Positions 30,101 to 41,916 of a stretch of DNA of 64,000 bases are shown one piece after another; position 1 is the first letter of the stretch; every line of letters begins with the position of its first letter. Under the pieces are notes generated by a model, which saw only the letters and a program-made list of their open reading frames with translations, was not told the origin of the DNA and made no database searches. The stretch comes from Podospora pseudocomata (lineage: Eukaryota; Ascomycota; Sordariomycetes; Sordariales; Podosporaceae): positions 6,820,001 through 6,884,000 of the forward strand of contig NW_026946363.1 in NCBI RefSeq assembly GCF_035222375.1, read 5' to 3'. The position numbers and the translations under genes are program-made.

Positions 30101-33100
30101 CTATCACCTTCAAACACCCGCCATCTTTCGAACGCTTTGGGCGGAGTCACCCGTTGGTTGCACCACACACCACTGCTCGATATTCTGGGCAGTTCAAGAT
30201 ACCTTTCCGCCTGATCAACCCCCTCCATTTCACTGCTGCCCTCCAACTTCCAAGGCACACCACAGCTCGCCATTGATAGCACCATCCTTGTTTGATAACG
30301 CGGCTAGTGACCTTCGCAGTGACCTCTGTGGCCTGTGATGGTGTCCGGCTTTCCTCACATGCCAGCTTGGTTCTTGACGTCTTGTCAGCAGTCTTGCTCC
30401 CTTCCAAACCCAAGGGAGATATAGCCACTATATTCCTTGCCAAAACATGCCCTGAAAACTTGATCTCCCCAGACACAGCTTGAGCCCTCATCCATCGCTT
30501 CTCAACAGCGCCATGATCCCAAGATCATCCCACCATTTCACCCCGCCATTATCTTATCACCCCTCAAATGAGGGGCACTGCTCATGTGTGGTGCCCCTCT
30601 TCCGCAACACCATTGGGGTCCTTCCTCTTCGAGCGGGGGTGCATCTGAGGAGGCATGATGAAATCTGGAGTCCCTGCATGGCCTAGCTTGCTATTGTCCC
30701 TCTGGAATGCATGCTGCATTTCGCTGCTCTCGAGCTCGAAAAAGGTAGCAGTTGGGTTAGCGATGTGCATTTTGAGTTTGTTGGCTGTTCCTTGAGTTGT
30801 TCCACCCCCACGATGAAAGGGGTGGATGGAGCGGGCCCCATTGGTCAGTTGACCGCGACTGACCCAGGGCTGGTGGATATCGTGGATCCTGCCTGCGACC
30901 AACTCCACACTGTTCGACATCTCCATTCCTTGAACCATGATTGATTTGCACGCAACTGGGCCGCTAAAAGCCTGCACTACCCAGTGTGCCAGTGTCGTCG
31001 GCGTCAACCGCGCAAGGGCACCACACCTAGGTAATGGCAGCTCCCCCTCCTCAGTTGGCGCCAGACATTGCCGACAACCTCTTCGGCGACGGATCACCAC
31101 ACCGACAGCTTGGAGGGTGGTCTCGGTGTCGACAACTGCTTTCAGCTGGGTTCGGCCCAGCTCAACCCACCACCCTTCGAACAGAACACCCGAAAACACG
31201 ACAATGAGAGCATATCTTATCTCATCGAGTACCATAATCCTACACATAATTACTGTCGCCTTGAATTAACCAACATCCAATCTCTTGCAATTCCGACGTT
31301 CATGCTTCCGATGCTGATGTCTGGAACAGCCAACCAACGATCTCATCGGGAGCCTGACAAGCCTCAGGGCTGATCGCCGACAAGGGTTGTTAAACATTAC
31401 CCCAGATACACTTTGCGCAGCCACCATGTGCGGTCCCGGTACCGCTGCGCAGTATCACTCGGGGCCAAACAGCCTCGCCCGGTTTCAACCCGCCAGTTAA
31501 CTTGCTAACAGCCAGTCGTGGAAACTGGCGGTGCATATGCCCTGCAGAGTGAGGTGGTGTTGATGCACTGCAAGCCCAGCTCAGACAAGGTCCGCGGCTG
31601 TCCGATTGACCAAGGCCCTCTCGGGTACCTGACATGATCCGAGAATGAAGAACGACACAAACCACGAAGAAGCCTGATGATAGTATGTCGCTTTTTTTGA
31701 GTGGCCACCCATCTGTGTCACTACACACAACACGACGCGTGTTGAGAAGTGCATGGTATAGGAATATCTGATCTCAATATCAACAACAGCTACCACCACC
31801 ACCACCACCACCACCGCATAGCTGACCAACCAACTGTGCTGTCTCAGTCACGAGCGCTCGGATTCCAAGCCTTCTAAGAAGCGGTCCTTCAGTCTATTCC
31901 CGTATTCAGATTGATAGGCATGAGTGGTCTACGAATCCCGCACGCATAATCTTCACCTGAGCCAACCTGTTCTGGAGAACGGTTCGAAACAAGAGGGTGT
32001 GAACCTATCATATCTCACCCTGTGACTCCACGATCCCACTCGTGGCCCCCTGCACGCAGGGAACTGTAAGTCTTACCCCTGTCCATCTTATGTTCCCAGA
32101 GCTCGGGAGATGCCAGACGAACTACCTTTTCTGCAGCATTCTGCGCAGAGAGCAAGCAAGGTTTCAGATGAAGCGCTGGTCACCTGATCTGACGACAAGC
32201 TCAACCACGCCTACCTACCTTTTACCCCCCTTTCCATTCGAAATGTGTGTCATCCGAACGGCCAGAACGGGGGGCGGGGGTGACGGTGTCGAGAATGGCC
32301 AACCTGGTGATGCCGTCATGTTTCACCTGTGCACACCCACCTTCTTGGTGATTGCGATCACGGGCACCACTTGAGGGGAACATCATCCACCACACCTCTT
32401 TTTCATTTTTGGCGCATCGGCGATAACAAGGAAGACCGCAGATAAGGAGCGCTTATTATCCGGGAGAACGTCATCTGAGTAACACTGCCGCCGCAACGCA
32501 ACCCCCCCAGGAAGCAGACAGGCAAGGGCAGGGCAGGTCCCGGGTGTTCCTTCACGGATCAACAAAATCCAAGGTTTTCGGCAGAGTTAGATGTTTCGAA
32601 ATATCAGGTTTCTTTGAGGGCCGGGCCCAGGTCCAAGGAAGGAAACGAAGTGGAAGATTTCAAAAAGGAAAACGGAGGTCCGAAACAAGGTCTGTCGGTG
32701 GTTTGTCCACGTAACTCGCCTACGTGGGAGACCCTCATAAGACGGAGGCATCGGAAGTAAGTAGGGCTGAGCGAGGAACGCTAGAGTACGGATATGATGA
32801 ACATGGGTCCGAGGTGAGTGTGAGTCGTCGCGTGTGGTCAAAAGCGCAATGTCGGTCGGTGACTGCCTACCAACCCGATGTGGAATTCCACGCGAAACTG
32901 CCCTGCGGTTGAGCGCTGCCGTCTTCACCTTTCATATCGCTGTAGCACATTCACGTTATTTGCTCGTTCACACGTGTCGAATTTTACGACGTCTTGTCTC
33001 ACTTTCCCAGTCGGCAACCGGCCAATTTGGGCAGGTTGGTTTCAATGGGTTGAGGGTCGATGAACACAATCAGGTGCATTGAAGTAGGACGAGGAAAATG

Positions 33101-34084
33101 CCATCTTATAATTTCCCAGTGCGATTGGCACACACGAGCCACCGCCTCTGGCGGCCGCGAGGGTTGCTGCCCCCCCTCTGTCGAGTTACCATTGTAAACC
33201 TCTTACGAATACATCAAATCAACTCCGGCCCTGGACCTTGCCTCGCCCTGTCCGCGAATTTGTAATCTGTGGCGGTATTGCCACAAAGCGTGGATCCTAT
33301 TATGATAACGCCCATTTGTGCACACATCCTTCCTCTGTCCTTCACGCTTCCAATATGACACACGCATCCCATCTCTTCATGTACCTTGGACGACAAATGA
33401 TGACGGACAGACACAATTCCAGTGATACCCACACTCACTCCCCAATGCCCACACCCATACTTCCAATTCCAGTACGCCTCCCCGGACCCGATTTGCCCTT
33501 CCCATTCGTCAATTCCACAGCTTCCGGTTTGCCCCCTCGCCGGTTGAGTCAATGAACCATCAACGACGCGTCCTCACACTAGGCAGCCGTCATTCATGAT
33601 TCGACAACCACGTAGTGGTTCAGAATCACAGCACCCTGCAGGTAAACGCTGTAGGCAGACAGCGCGGTCCGTCGAAGGGAATGCCGAAACAGAAGTTGAG
33701 GCTCCGCCTTGCCATGTTATTGCCGGTTTCCATATTGAGGAATGCGGTGTAAGACACCGACATGATATGATGCCTTCTCTGTTGGTGTCCCTCAATCCGC
33801 CAGCCTCGTCAGGCTGTGTCCAATGAGGCAGAACTGCGCATAGGCACTGATGGCTGAAACGCAGTGCATGCGGTGCATGTGTCTGATTTCTGCAGAGCAG
33901 CGCCCGGCACTACCCAACGAATTTGCATTTCTATGCGGCAGCACAGTCCTACGGGTTGTCCAGATCGCGGTAGGGCTTATGGAGGGTCCGAGGTGATTGA
34001 GGCTCCTCTCTGTCACGCGACGTTACAACAGACGCCAGCCTCGCCTCAATGCAGTCGAGTACCCACACAGGGATGTGTCTCCTA
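27125..34084. other. 7-kb stretch without a recognisable protein gene
   Basis: This lies between the start of the SWIRM gene (-) and the stop of the F-box gene (-). All open frames are short and domain-free; the longest reads 221 codons on the minus strand at 30582-31247 and looks non-coding. Base composition is ordinary, without strong AT-richness, so a RIP-mutated transposon graveyard is unlikely. A C9 run sits at about 28731 and an ACC microsatellite at 31792. A long regulatory region, an intron-rich 5' leader of the SWIRM gene or non-coding transcripts remain possible. Confidence 0.5.
31792..31815. repeat. (ACC)8 microsatellite
   Basis: Eight perfect ACC units inside the gene-poor stretch. 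Confidence 0.9.
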
Positions 34085-36196
34085 TCAAGTAAAGTCGTAA
34101 ATCACCAGGCTCTCTCCCCCGCCTCTGTTCTGCTTCCAAACAACAATCATCTCATCATCAAACCCAACCAGATCCCGCTCTTCTGCAACATCAATTGGGT
34201 CATAGTACCGGCTCGTCCCGTTGTCCCGCCCCGAGACCCTCTCCGGTCGTATCTCCACACTCATAACATTGCTCGCCCTCGACGTGGCACCTTCCAAAGC
34301 CCACACGCGCATCTCCTCACCTCGAGAGCCCACACTGACAGCCTTACCGCGGCAGTTGACCTGACCTTGGCTGATTCCAGACGTGTGCCCCCATAGCCGA
34401 TGACCAGAGGTGACCGTCAAGGAGGACGGGCCAGACCGGCACAGAAAGTGGGATAAAGTGTTGTCGGGCAGGGTCGCAACGAGGTAAGGATGGTTGTAGC
34501 ACAAGGCTTTCGGCCCACACTCGCGAGGCGAGAAGCTGAAGTGAGGGGATAAACGGCCAGGGTCCATGACTCTAGACCGGGGAGTCATGGGCGGTGTGAA
34601 GGGAGGTTCATATACGCTTGATTCGGCGGGCTCGCGGGAACCATGACCTGGCCTGGGTATATACTCAATCCAGTTGACCGGGCGACGGAACAGGAGAAGC
34701 GGGAGAGTGTGAGCGATGGGCGTAGTTGTGATTTCTGGCATCGAGGCTGGATCATCTTGAATAGGGGGTGAAATGTGGAGATCCTGAACGCCAAAAGACC
34801 AGCCGATGTGGGTAGTCACCGTATATGCAATTGATGCGATGACTGAAGAGTTCGTTTTCCGGATGGAGAAGGAGAGAGGTGCCTGACACGTGTGCGAGTC
34901 TAGCGATGCTAGTAGAGACGGCGGCGGTAAGACCATGGTTTTATCACAGGGCCCAGCCATGGAGCCACCAAAGGTGTATAGCGATACCAAAACCGCCCTG
35001 GTAGCTGTGATCAGGTACGGGTGCGAGTACGCCATCTCAATCAGCTCGCCATTGCTGGACTTTTCGTGTCGGTATCGTCGTTTCAAGCGGCCGTCCTTGA
35101 CAGATAGCCTCCACACCCCAAAGCTCCCGTCGGTGAACCCCAGCGCAATGTCCAGCAGTCCATCCACGAGCTTTGCCTCATCGATGGCCATGCAGCTTGG
35201 TGCAGTGCTGTGGGCGTCCCCGTCAACTTCTGGGACCTCCACCAACCCTACATGTCCCAACAGTTTGCGGCTCCTGAGATCCCATGCACGCAGATATCGG
35301 CTATCTGCACTGACTGCAATACCCTGAACTGCCTTTATGAAACTCCTCCGTCCTTTCCTCGAGCGTTGATGCTCGTTGAAACGTTCTTCATGACGTGGGG
35401 TCTTCACTGTTTCCTGTCCTCCGCTTAGGCGAAGCTCAACAGCCTTACATTTGCCCTTCGCCCAGTTGTGGCGTATTCTGTATTGTCTCTTCCAGTCCAT
35501 CGTCCTGTTCGGTCTGTCCTCATCGGGTGCGTAGTACAACAGCGGGTCTTCCTGTACGCCGTCGCTTTGCACGTCGTCATCGTGGTCCTCAGGCGGTGTT
35601 ATACCCCCCTCCAGCCAGTCCCGCACCCCCTCCTCTTGTTCGTCCTCGGCATCTTCATTCTGGCCGCTACTGCCGGTATTGAGATCTCCCGCGTTATTGA
35701 CCTTCGAATCTGTATCGAGGTCATTCCCGCAGGCTCGGTGTCCTGTTCCCCACCTGCAGGCTCGACCGAATGTGTTCTTGCTATGATTCCCACCCAGGTG
35801 TGGGCCGAAGCCTGGTATGAGTCGGGCTCTAGGCAGCACAAAGCGATGGTAGTACAAATTCTTCCACAACTGCGAGTCGCAGGCGAGGGTATAAAATCGG
35901 CGGGAAACGGGAGAAACGCCGAGGAGCTGGTTCAGTGAGAGTGAAGAGAGGATGCGCAGAAGGAGCTCGTCAGAAAGAGGGGATATAAGGTCGGGTCCCG
36001 TATGGTGCTTCAAGCAGCTGTGCGGTTTCTGCTGTAGTGCTTGCGTGGGGTTGAAGTCTGGAACAAGGCCGAGGTTTGCGATGGTGGAGGTCGGTGTGGA
36101 CCTGGAATTGTTCAGTTTTCGGCGGTGAGGCGGTCTGGGTGAGGAAGCCTCAGGATTGAAGGAATCAAGCGACCGCTTGTAGGACGGGAAAGCCAT
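34085..36196 (-). CDS. F-box protein with C-terminal beta-propeller-like region
   Basis: Probably the substrate receptor of an SCF ubiquitin ligase. A single exon encodes 703 aa. The F-box lies at about 70-115 (DLISPLSDELLLRILSSLSL, NQLLGVSPVSRRFYTLACDS, QLWKNLYYHRFV). It is followed by an acidic linker (NEDAEDEQEEGVRDWLEGG) and a second conserved block with WKRQYRIRHNWAKGKC, typical of F-box proteins that continue into WD-like blades. The C-terminal half shows degenerate propeller strands (SADSRYLRAWDLRSRKLLGH; DIALGFTDGSFGVWRLSVKD; GKAVSVGSRGEEMRVWALEG). Its architecture resembles fission yeast Pof10-type F-box/WD proteins. The substrate is unknown. Confidence 0.85.
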   Translation of the reverse strand: MAFPSYKRSLDSFNPEASSPRPPHRRKLNNSRSTPTSTIANLGLVPDFNPTQALQQKPHSCLKHHTGPDLISPLSDELLLRILSSLSLNQLLGVSPVSRRFYTLACDSQLWKNLYYHRFVLPRARLIPGFGPHLGGNHSKNTFGRACRWGTGHRACGNDLDTDSKVNNAGDLNTGSSGQNEDAEDEQEEGVRDWLEGGITPPEDHDDDVQSDGVQEDPLLYYAPDEDRPNRTMDWKRQYRIRHNWAKGKCKAVELRLSGGQETVKTPRHEERFNEHQRSRKGRRSFIKAVQGIAVSADSRYLRAWDLRSRKLLGHVGLVEVPEVDGDAHSTAPSCMAIDEAKLVDGLLDIALGFTDGSFGVWRLSVKDGRLKRRYRHEKSSNGELIEMAYSHPYLITATRAVLVSLYTFGGSMAGPCDKTMVLPPPSLLASLDSHTCQAPLSFSIRKTNSSVIASIAYTVTTHIGWSFGVQDLHISPPIQDDPASMPEITTTPIAHTLPLLLFRRPVNWIEYIPRPGHGSREPAESSVYEPPFTPPMTPRSRVMDPGRLSPHFSFSPRECGPKALCYNHPYLVATLPDNTLSHFLCRSGPSSLTVTSGHRLWGHTSGISQGQVNCRGKAVSVGSRGEEMRVWALEGATSRASNVMSVEIRPERVSGRDNGTSRYYDPIDVAEERDLVGFDDEMIVVWKQNRGGGESLVIYDFT

Positions 36197-37639
36197 TATT
36201 GCCAGAGCCTGGCAACAAACGTGAAAGAGGATGTCGGAGTCTATCTCTTAATCGCAATCGAGAAAAGAAGGGGCACGTCGCGACTGCCGAGAAGTGCCGT
36301 TGCTTTTCTCGTTGATGTTCCTGGGAAACAAAGGCGGAATTGTGGAGAAAATGCTGCTTGCTGTCAGCGGCCCGCGGTGGGTCCAAACAAGGTGTGGGTC
36401 AAAAGGTGGTACCTGACCCTTGTCTTTCGTCAACAGCTCCCTCAGCTCCAAACCCTCGATATTACGGTCACAGTTTTTTGAGCAAATAAATACTGATAAT
36501 TCGTGCTAAAACCTGATTATGTCTGTACATCACCTTTTCCGGCGCACAACTCCCCAAGAGTTTAAGGGGCGGCAGAGGCTCCGATCTCCAACATGGTGCG
36601 TTGCCAGCCAAGTGAGCCATGTGAACCTGTCCGCGGCCTTCCGCAGCTCATCGACCCGATAAGCATTGGCTTCTTTCTCGCCAGACTCAACATCTCTTCA
36701 TCCCTAGCATGTAAAAGTCTGGTCGGGCACTAACGCTCTCTTCTTCTCCAACTCAAGACAAGCTTTCGCCGCGGCATCCGCCCTGACAGAATCCATATAT
36801 ACTTCATGTATCTCGTTCATCCACTCTCCCAGTCTTCCCCAGCCACTACAAAACTCCGATGCCTTTTCCAACCTCAGTGTAATCCAGCCATGCTTGAGAA
36901 GGATATCCCGTCTGGGGCCTTGCTTCCAAAAGGGCACCCCGAGCTTCTTCATTTGACGTTGCAGCGACAACACAAAACAGAACCTCAGCCACGACCCGCA
37001 AAGTTCTCGAAACCATGTCTTCCACTGCCGCCTAGGGAACATTGGCCCTGTCACGATGTCGAATCGGGTGAGTACCGTTCTCTTTTCCGCAATAAATCTC
37101 CTGCCGGAAGAACTTCGAAGTCACTGAAACACACGAATATCGTAAAAAGTCAACATCTATTCAAGTGTAAAAACGTCAGTCAAAGCTTGAAGGAACATAG
37201 TCTGTGCCGTGGCCGAGCTTGCTAGGTATCACACTACTCGAAAAGTCTGTCGGCCCTATCAGTTGGGTGAACAATTCACCGCCACATGGCACCTGCAAGC
37301 GCCAGTTGAAGATGGGGATCCAGTGACCCTCGAGTACGTACTCCCATCACCTCAGGTAGGGAATGCGCGATGTAGCAGCTTCGATGTTCAACTCCGAAAC
37401 ACACCACTTGATTCCCGTGGCGACAGTGGCTGAGGCGTATTGCGGCATTGACAAGCAAAACTGATGCAGGTTGATCCGAATTGGACACATGTATCAACAG
37501 TTCATCATTGCTCCTCGTTTTTCGGCTGACGCAAAGCTCTACTCATTTTTCGTCGGCTTGTATGTTTTGTCCACAACGCTTGCCGTGGAAAATCAACTCT
37601 TCAAAAGTTTCTGCCTGCCATCCCACCCCATGTTTTCAC
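36197..37639. other. Intergenic with one possible small gene
   Basis: 1.44 kb between the F-box gene start and the stop of the second AA9 gene. Apart from the candidate frame at 36704-37042, nothing was recognised. Confidence 0.4.
36704..37042 (-). CDS. Possible small protein, hypothetical
   Basis: An open frame of 112 codons from ATG at 37042. Composition is natural: MFPRRQWKTWFRELCGSWLR, LSLQRQMKKLGVPFWKQGPR, MNEIHEVYMDSVRADAAAKA and ELEKKRALVPDQ. It is basic and Trp-rich at the start and helical at the end. The frame is also open upstream for some 12 codons (ending LTRFDIVTG before this ATG), so it could be the last exon of a longer gene with unresolved upstream exons. I recognise no domain. 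Confidence 0.35.
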   Translation of the reverse strand: MFPRRQWKTWFRELCGSWLRFCFVLSLQRQMKKLGVPFWKQGPRRDILLKHGWITLRLEKASEFCSGWGRLGEWMNEIHEVYMDSVRADAAAKACLELEKKRALVPDQTFTC

Positions 37640-38600
37640 TCAGCCAGCCCACACAGCAGGCCCGGGAGGCTTGTACTCAAGCAACCTCATATCCTCCACT
37701 TTGACGGATCCAAGGACCATCTGATTCCCAGGAAGCCGAATCCCTTTCGTCTTGTTAGCAAGATGCAAGCATCTCTCTCCGAACCGGAGTCTTCAAGGAG
37801 GTAACTCACCTGGATCATCAATCTCATACGTCCCCGGAAACCTTGCAAAGCCGGCTGGACTCCCACCGCCCTCGCCCATAATATTGACATGAGCACAGTT
37901 GACAAACCACTGGCTGTAGTTGTACGAGTCCGTCGGCCAGAACTGTTCGATCCGCATGAGATACTTCCCCGGTGGCGTCGTCAGCGGAATGCTAAAGTTG
38001 AACTGTTTCTCTCTGTCAGTCTCATCCACACCACGAAGAGATGGGGGTCTGAATGATCATCCATGGTAACTCACATCGCCCTCCCCCGACAACAACCAAG
38101 AATTATTGTCCTTCGGCCCCGCAACCGCGATCTTGAACCAATCCCCATCCCCACGATAGTTCTCAACATCGTCCCCGGGTGCCCTCGATAGGTAAATCTG
38201 TGCGGGCCCTCTATGGTAAAACTCCCCGCCAGGCCCGTAGGCATCCCAGCTGACTCGGAACCCGACTTCACTTCCCGCAATGACATCAGCCGTGGAGGTG
38301 TTGGCCGCAGCAGCAAAGGCCTTCCTGCCGCAGGTGATGTCCGGATGGTGGACGTCCATCTGGGGTATGGTCTTGTGGTATTGGCCCCAGGGAAAAATCT
38401 CGTCTTCGTAGTTGGGACCCATGACGTCGCGGACGTAGAGCCATTCCGGGGTGGCGGTTCGGTTGACGAGGAGGATGCCCATCGTGTCTGGACTGTCAGG
38501 ACAACTCGTTCGTGTTAGGCTGCGCAGGGTTGAGCTTACTATGAGCCAGCACCTCAGGCATGAAGAACCAAGCCAAAAGTCCCAGAAGTTGTGGCTTCAT
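37640..38600 (-). CDS. AA9-type lytic polysaccharide monooxygenase without CBM
   Basis: A secreted copper monooxygenase acting on cellulose or hemicellulose. Exons 38600-38540, 38487-38075, 38002-37810 and 37743-37640 give 256 aa. The signal peptide MKPQLLGLLAWFFMPEVLA is followed directly by His20 (HNTMGILLVNRT), the mature histidine-brace residue; its codon sits one base before the first intron. Further family features are DITCGRKAF, the second histidine in GGEFYHRGPAQIYLSRAPGD, DGDWFKIAV, the block FSIPLTTPPGKYLMRIEQFW and YSQWFVNCAHVNIMGEGGG with GFARFPGTYE. The C-terminus ends YKPPGPAVWAG, the usual AA9 end, with no CBM1. The last acceptor was chosen to keep frame (DPG-IRLPGNQ). It belongs to a minus-strand run with a lactonase, a reductase, an acetylesterase and a regulator. 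Confidence 0.88.
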
Positions 38601-39159
38601 GCTGTTTGAGCTTCAGGTTATTTTCAGTCCAAAAGTGCCCTATTCAAGGTGGTCAGAAACGTTCCAATCTTCTCCACGCCTTCCGCCCTCTAAATACTCC
38701 AACGTTCTGCATCGAGATCGCTTATTGGAATCAAGAAAGCAGACCAACAGTAGAGACGGCATGCCATAGCCTACTCCAACAAAGGATGGGAGTTAATATG
38801 GCGGCTATCAAAACTGTAGGATGCGGGGAACACTCTCCATCCGTTGACCGAAAGAGGATGAGAAGGATTTAAAGTGCAACACTATTGAGAGCTCGTGCCA
38901 ACAAACACAATCGGGTTTGTTGTGATTGTGAATGACGGATATCATACGGTACCACCCTGAACCCCCAGGGTTTGCGAAAAAAGGGGGAAAGGGGGCTGAT
39001 CTCACTACAGTTGCACATGGTGCAATAACAGGAGAGTATCATTGAAATGCGGTCAAAGCAGAAGAGTTACTATCGAATAATAACTCCTCATCAGGCAACA
39101 CCCCAGCCTCACCACCGCTGTGCTCTCCCGCAGCACGTCTCGTCCACATCGGACACCGA

Positions 39160-40732
39160 CTAATACAACCTTCCCGGAAAAGCACCCTCAGCTTTCAACC
39201 CGCCCACAAAGTACAACTCCGTCTCCGCCAACAGCACCATCCTTCCCTTTCCCGCGAACTGAAAGTTGGCCACTCCCTTGCCCAGGAATATCTTTCCAAT
39301 CAACTTCCCTGATGGACTATAAACTTGCACGCCATCTGCACAGCCCACGTAGACATTGCCATTTGTATCCACATTGATCCCATCTGGTATACCAGGTGTG
39401 ATAAACGCAAAGGTTTGTCTGTTGGACAAGGTCCCATCCCTGGAGACATCAAATCGGTAACTAACTGTGTCAGCGGGCTGTCAACGAAACAACAAAGATC
39501 AACTAACATCGTGGAAGGATTATTATACTCCATCCCTCTGAAAGCCTGCGCTACCCCGCTGTCGGTCACATAAAGATGTGACCCCGATGGTGAGAATTGA
39601 ATGCCGTTTGGCATGCTGAATCCATCCGCCACCACAGTGACAGCTCCAGTAGCCTCATTGAAACGCCACACCTGCTTTGGAAAGCCGGGTGCAGGCCGAA
39701 AATCTTGAACGAATCCGTAGGTAGGGTCGGTGAAATAGATGTCACCATTTCGGGGGTTGACTGAGGCGTCGTTGATGGAGTTGAATTGCCGACCAAAGTA
39801 GTTGTTCAGCATGACTAGGTATCCTCCAGACGTTAGCACGTGATAAACACTCGACGCGCGGAGACTACCTAACCGACCTTTTGTATCATAAGGAGGCTCT
39901 GGATTCATAAGGTAAATGGCAGGTGGAATGTTCTCCCCCTTTCCTTGTCCGACAAAGAGCAACTTGTTCTTGTAGTTTGTGCCCCCTATTTTGGTATTCA
40001 GTCTGATGTGTTCGTCAAGCACGTGCAAAATACAACCCTACCGTTGGGGTTCATAACCTTGGCCCCGTCAGCCGCAGTCACATCCTCAATCTGAACAGAT
40101 CCGCTGGCATTTCTCTGGCTGGTGATAGCCCGTGTGATGGCAGACAATTTGATCTTCTGAATGATGGCTGATTTTTGCATCCCTGTTCCGGCAGCTGGCG
40201 CACCTGCATTCTGACAAAAGAACATTTCATCTGTGGATGGATTCCTGCATCATATGTTAGCCGAGTAGTCGTTGCCATGAGCTCAAACACGCTGTTGGTT
40301 GACTTACCACACTGGAGCCTCGTGAAACAAGGGGTCGCCATCGGTGTGGTTCAGCAGCGTCAAGGTTGGGTTGGGCCCAATAATATCCTCGAACTCCTTG
40401 CTGTAGATGTGAAAGGGCCGGGCAACTAGAGACTCTATTGTCGCATTTGGTGGTGCGAATGGCTGTGTTGGACCAGATACCGATGGTTAACTTGACATCT
40501 TGGCTGGCATGATGAAAGGGATGAAAAGATCACACACAATCCAAGCAATGAAACCTCCATATTCTGACGGAGGAGGAACAGTCGGGAGAACATTAAAGGC
40601 CCTTTGATCGATCCTTTGTGCCTGGGCCGCAAAACTTTGCCTTTCGGCATGAAACAAGTCTGGAGTGCTGATAGCGACGCCTAGAAAGACAGCGGATGAC
40701 AGGAAGCTTTTGCCGAACTGTAATGGCGGCAT
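39160..40732 (-). CDS. Secreted SMP-30/gluconolactonase-family lactonase
   Basis: A six-bladed beta-propeller lactonase-like protein (SMP-30/LRE family), predicted to hydrolyse sugar lactones. Six exons (40732-40555, 40434-40308, 40244-40042, 39985-39878, 39814-39508, 39460-39160) join to exactly 408 codons. A signal-peptide-like start (MPPLQFGKSFLSSAVFLGVA) suggests secretion. Family hallmarks are FHEAPVWNPSTDEMFFCQNA, LFVGQGKGENIPPAIYLMNP, the metal-site region FNSINDASVNPRNGDIYFTD, PTYGFVQDFRP, VADGFSMPNGIQFSPSG with LYVTDSG, and IPDGINVDTNGNVYVGCADG. The first intron has a poor donor (GTTTCA) but restores frame and sequence. Its place between an AA9 gene and a reductase suggests it may open aldonolactones made by LPMOs or oxidases; that is inference. 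Confidence 0.88.
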
Positions 40733-41916
40733 TGTGCACAGTCTGAATAGGGTCTATGGAAGGTGCTTCCAGATCGTGGATGTCGGTTTCTCTGTGTCTT
40801 GCACGAGAAGGAGACATTCTTCAGCAAAGCAAGATAGAGGGGGAGAGCCATCATGTAGTTACTCCGAATCCTACATCATAACCCCACTCGACCCCTGACA
40901 CGGGTACCACAGGGCGTAAGACGGGATCTGCATACATCCGCAATCCATGCGAAGATCGATATCTCATCCGAAATTCTGCCCAAGGGTGCCGTCGGACCGG
41001 CGCGGAGGTCCGGGCGCTGCGGCGGGCACCACCCCTTTGCGGTGGCAGGCTGAATAGACGTTTTATCTCCCCATGTCGAGACTCCCAAGGCTACCAATCA
41101 TCATCCGCAGTTGACCATGCTGTCTCCCAGGCACGAACAACCACTTCTCGAGCCTCCAAACACCATGTCTTGTCGGGAGAGCAGGGCGGTGATGGTAATC
41201 CAGGGCCCGCAGAAACCATCGTGGTCCTGGAAACGTGCAACAGGCCATTGCTGCTGTACACAATCAGTTGAAAAGACTGGGGGTCTTCTGGGGTACGGAT
41301 TCTGGCTTGGGGTGTGGTTCTGGGTCTTCTCGTAGATGTAGCAGAACTGGCCCTGCGCGTTGAAGATCGTTTTGCCGCTGGGAAACTTTAGATTTTGTTG
41401 ATCGCGATATCTTGGGATCAGGCCTGGGGATTATCTGTTGGGTCTGGGGGTGCTCGTTCCGCAAGAGCCATGCACGAGGTGAGCTCTTGCTCTTTCGGTC
41501 AAGATATTCAAGTTAGGGTTTGCACCTTCCTCGCACAACTTTCATTTCCATCCTTTTGGCAGCTGCGATGTTCATTTTTTTCAACTGGGTCCAACATCCT
41601 TGGATGTTGTCATAATCGATCAATGTGAGCCACGCCCTTGCCTCCTATTGGAGCACTTTTGTTCTCAGCTAAGAATCCGGGCAATCTGTCTGGTGTACCT
41701 AGACTTTGATATTTGATTATTGCGCTATGCTGTACAACCAACACCGCCTTTTGAGCCAAAATAGTGCGAGGTCTTTGGACTTGATCAAGCTCGGTGCCAA
41801 AGTAGAGTTAGAGAATGCTGCTTCTCTTATAGTCCGTCCTGCCATACTACCGGCAGCTTCAATCATTCACCAAACCAACACTTGTAGGGCGTGTGTTATT
41901 CTTACTATCGACTTTT
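40733..41916. other. Intergenic, promoter of the lactonase gene
   Basis: 1.2 kb with no recognised gene. A telobox-like GTTAGGGTTT lies at 41513-41522. Confidence 0.4.

Noticed and set aside
30582-31247. Minus-strand frame of 221 codons in the gene-poor region
   Set aside because: No recognisable domain, irregular composition, no splice or neighbour support.
27125-34084. Possible transposon or RIP-mutated repeat region
   Set aside because: No transposase or polymerase motifs, terminal repeats or AT-skew were seen by eye.
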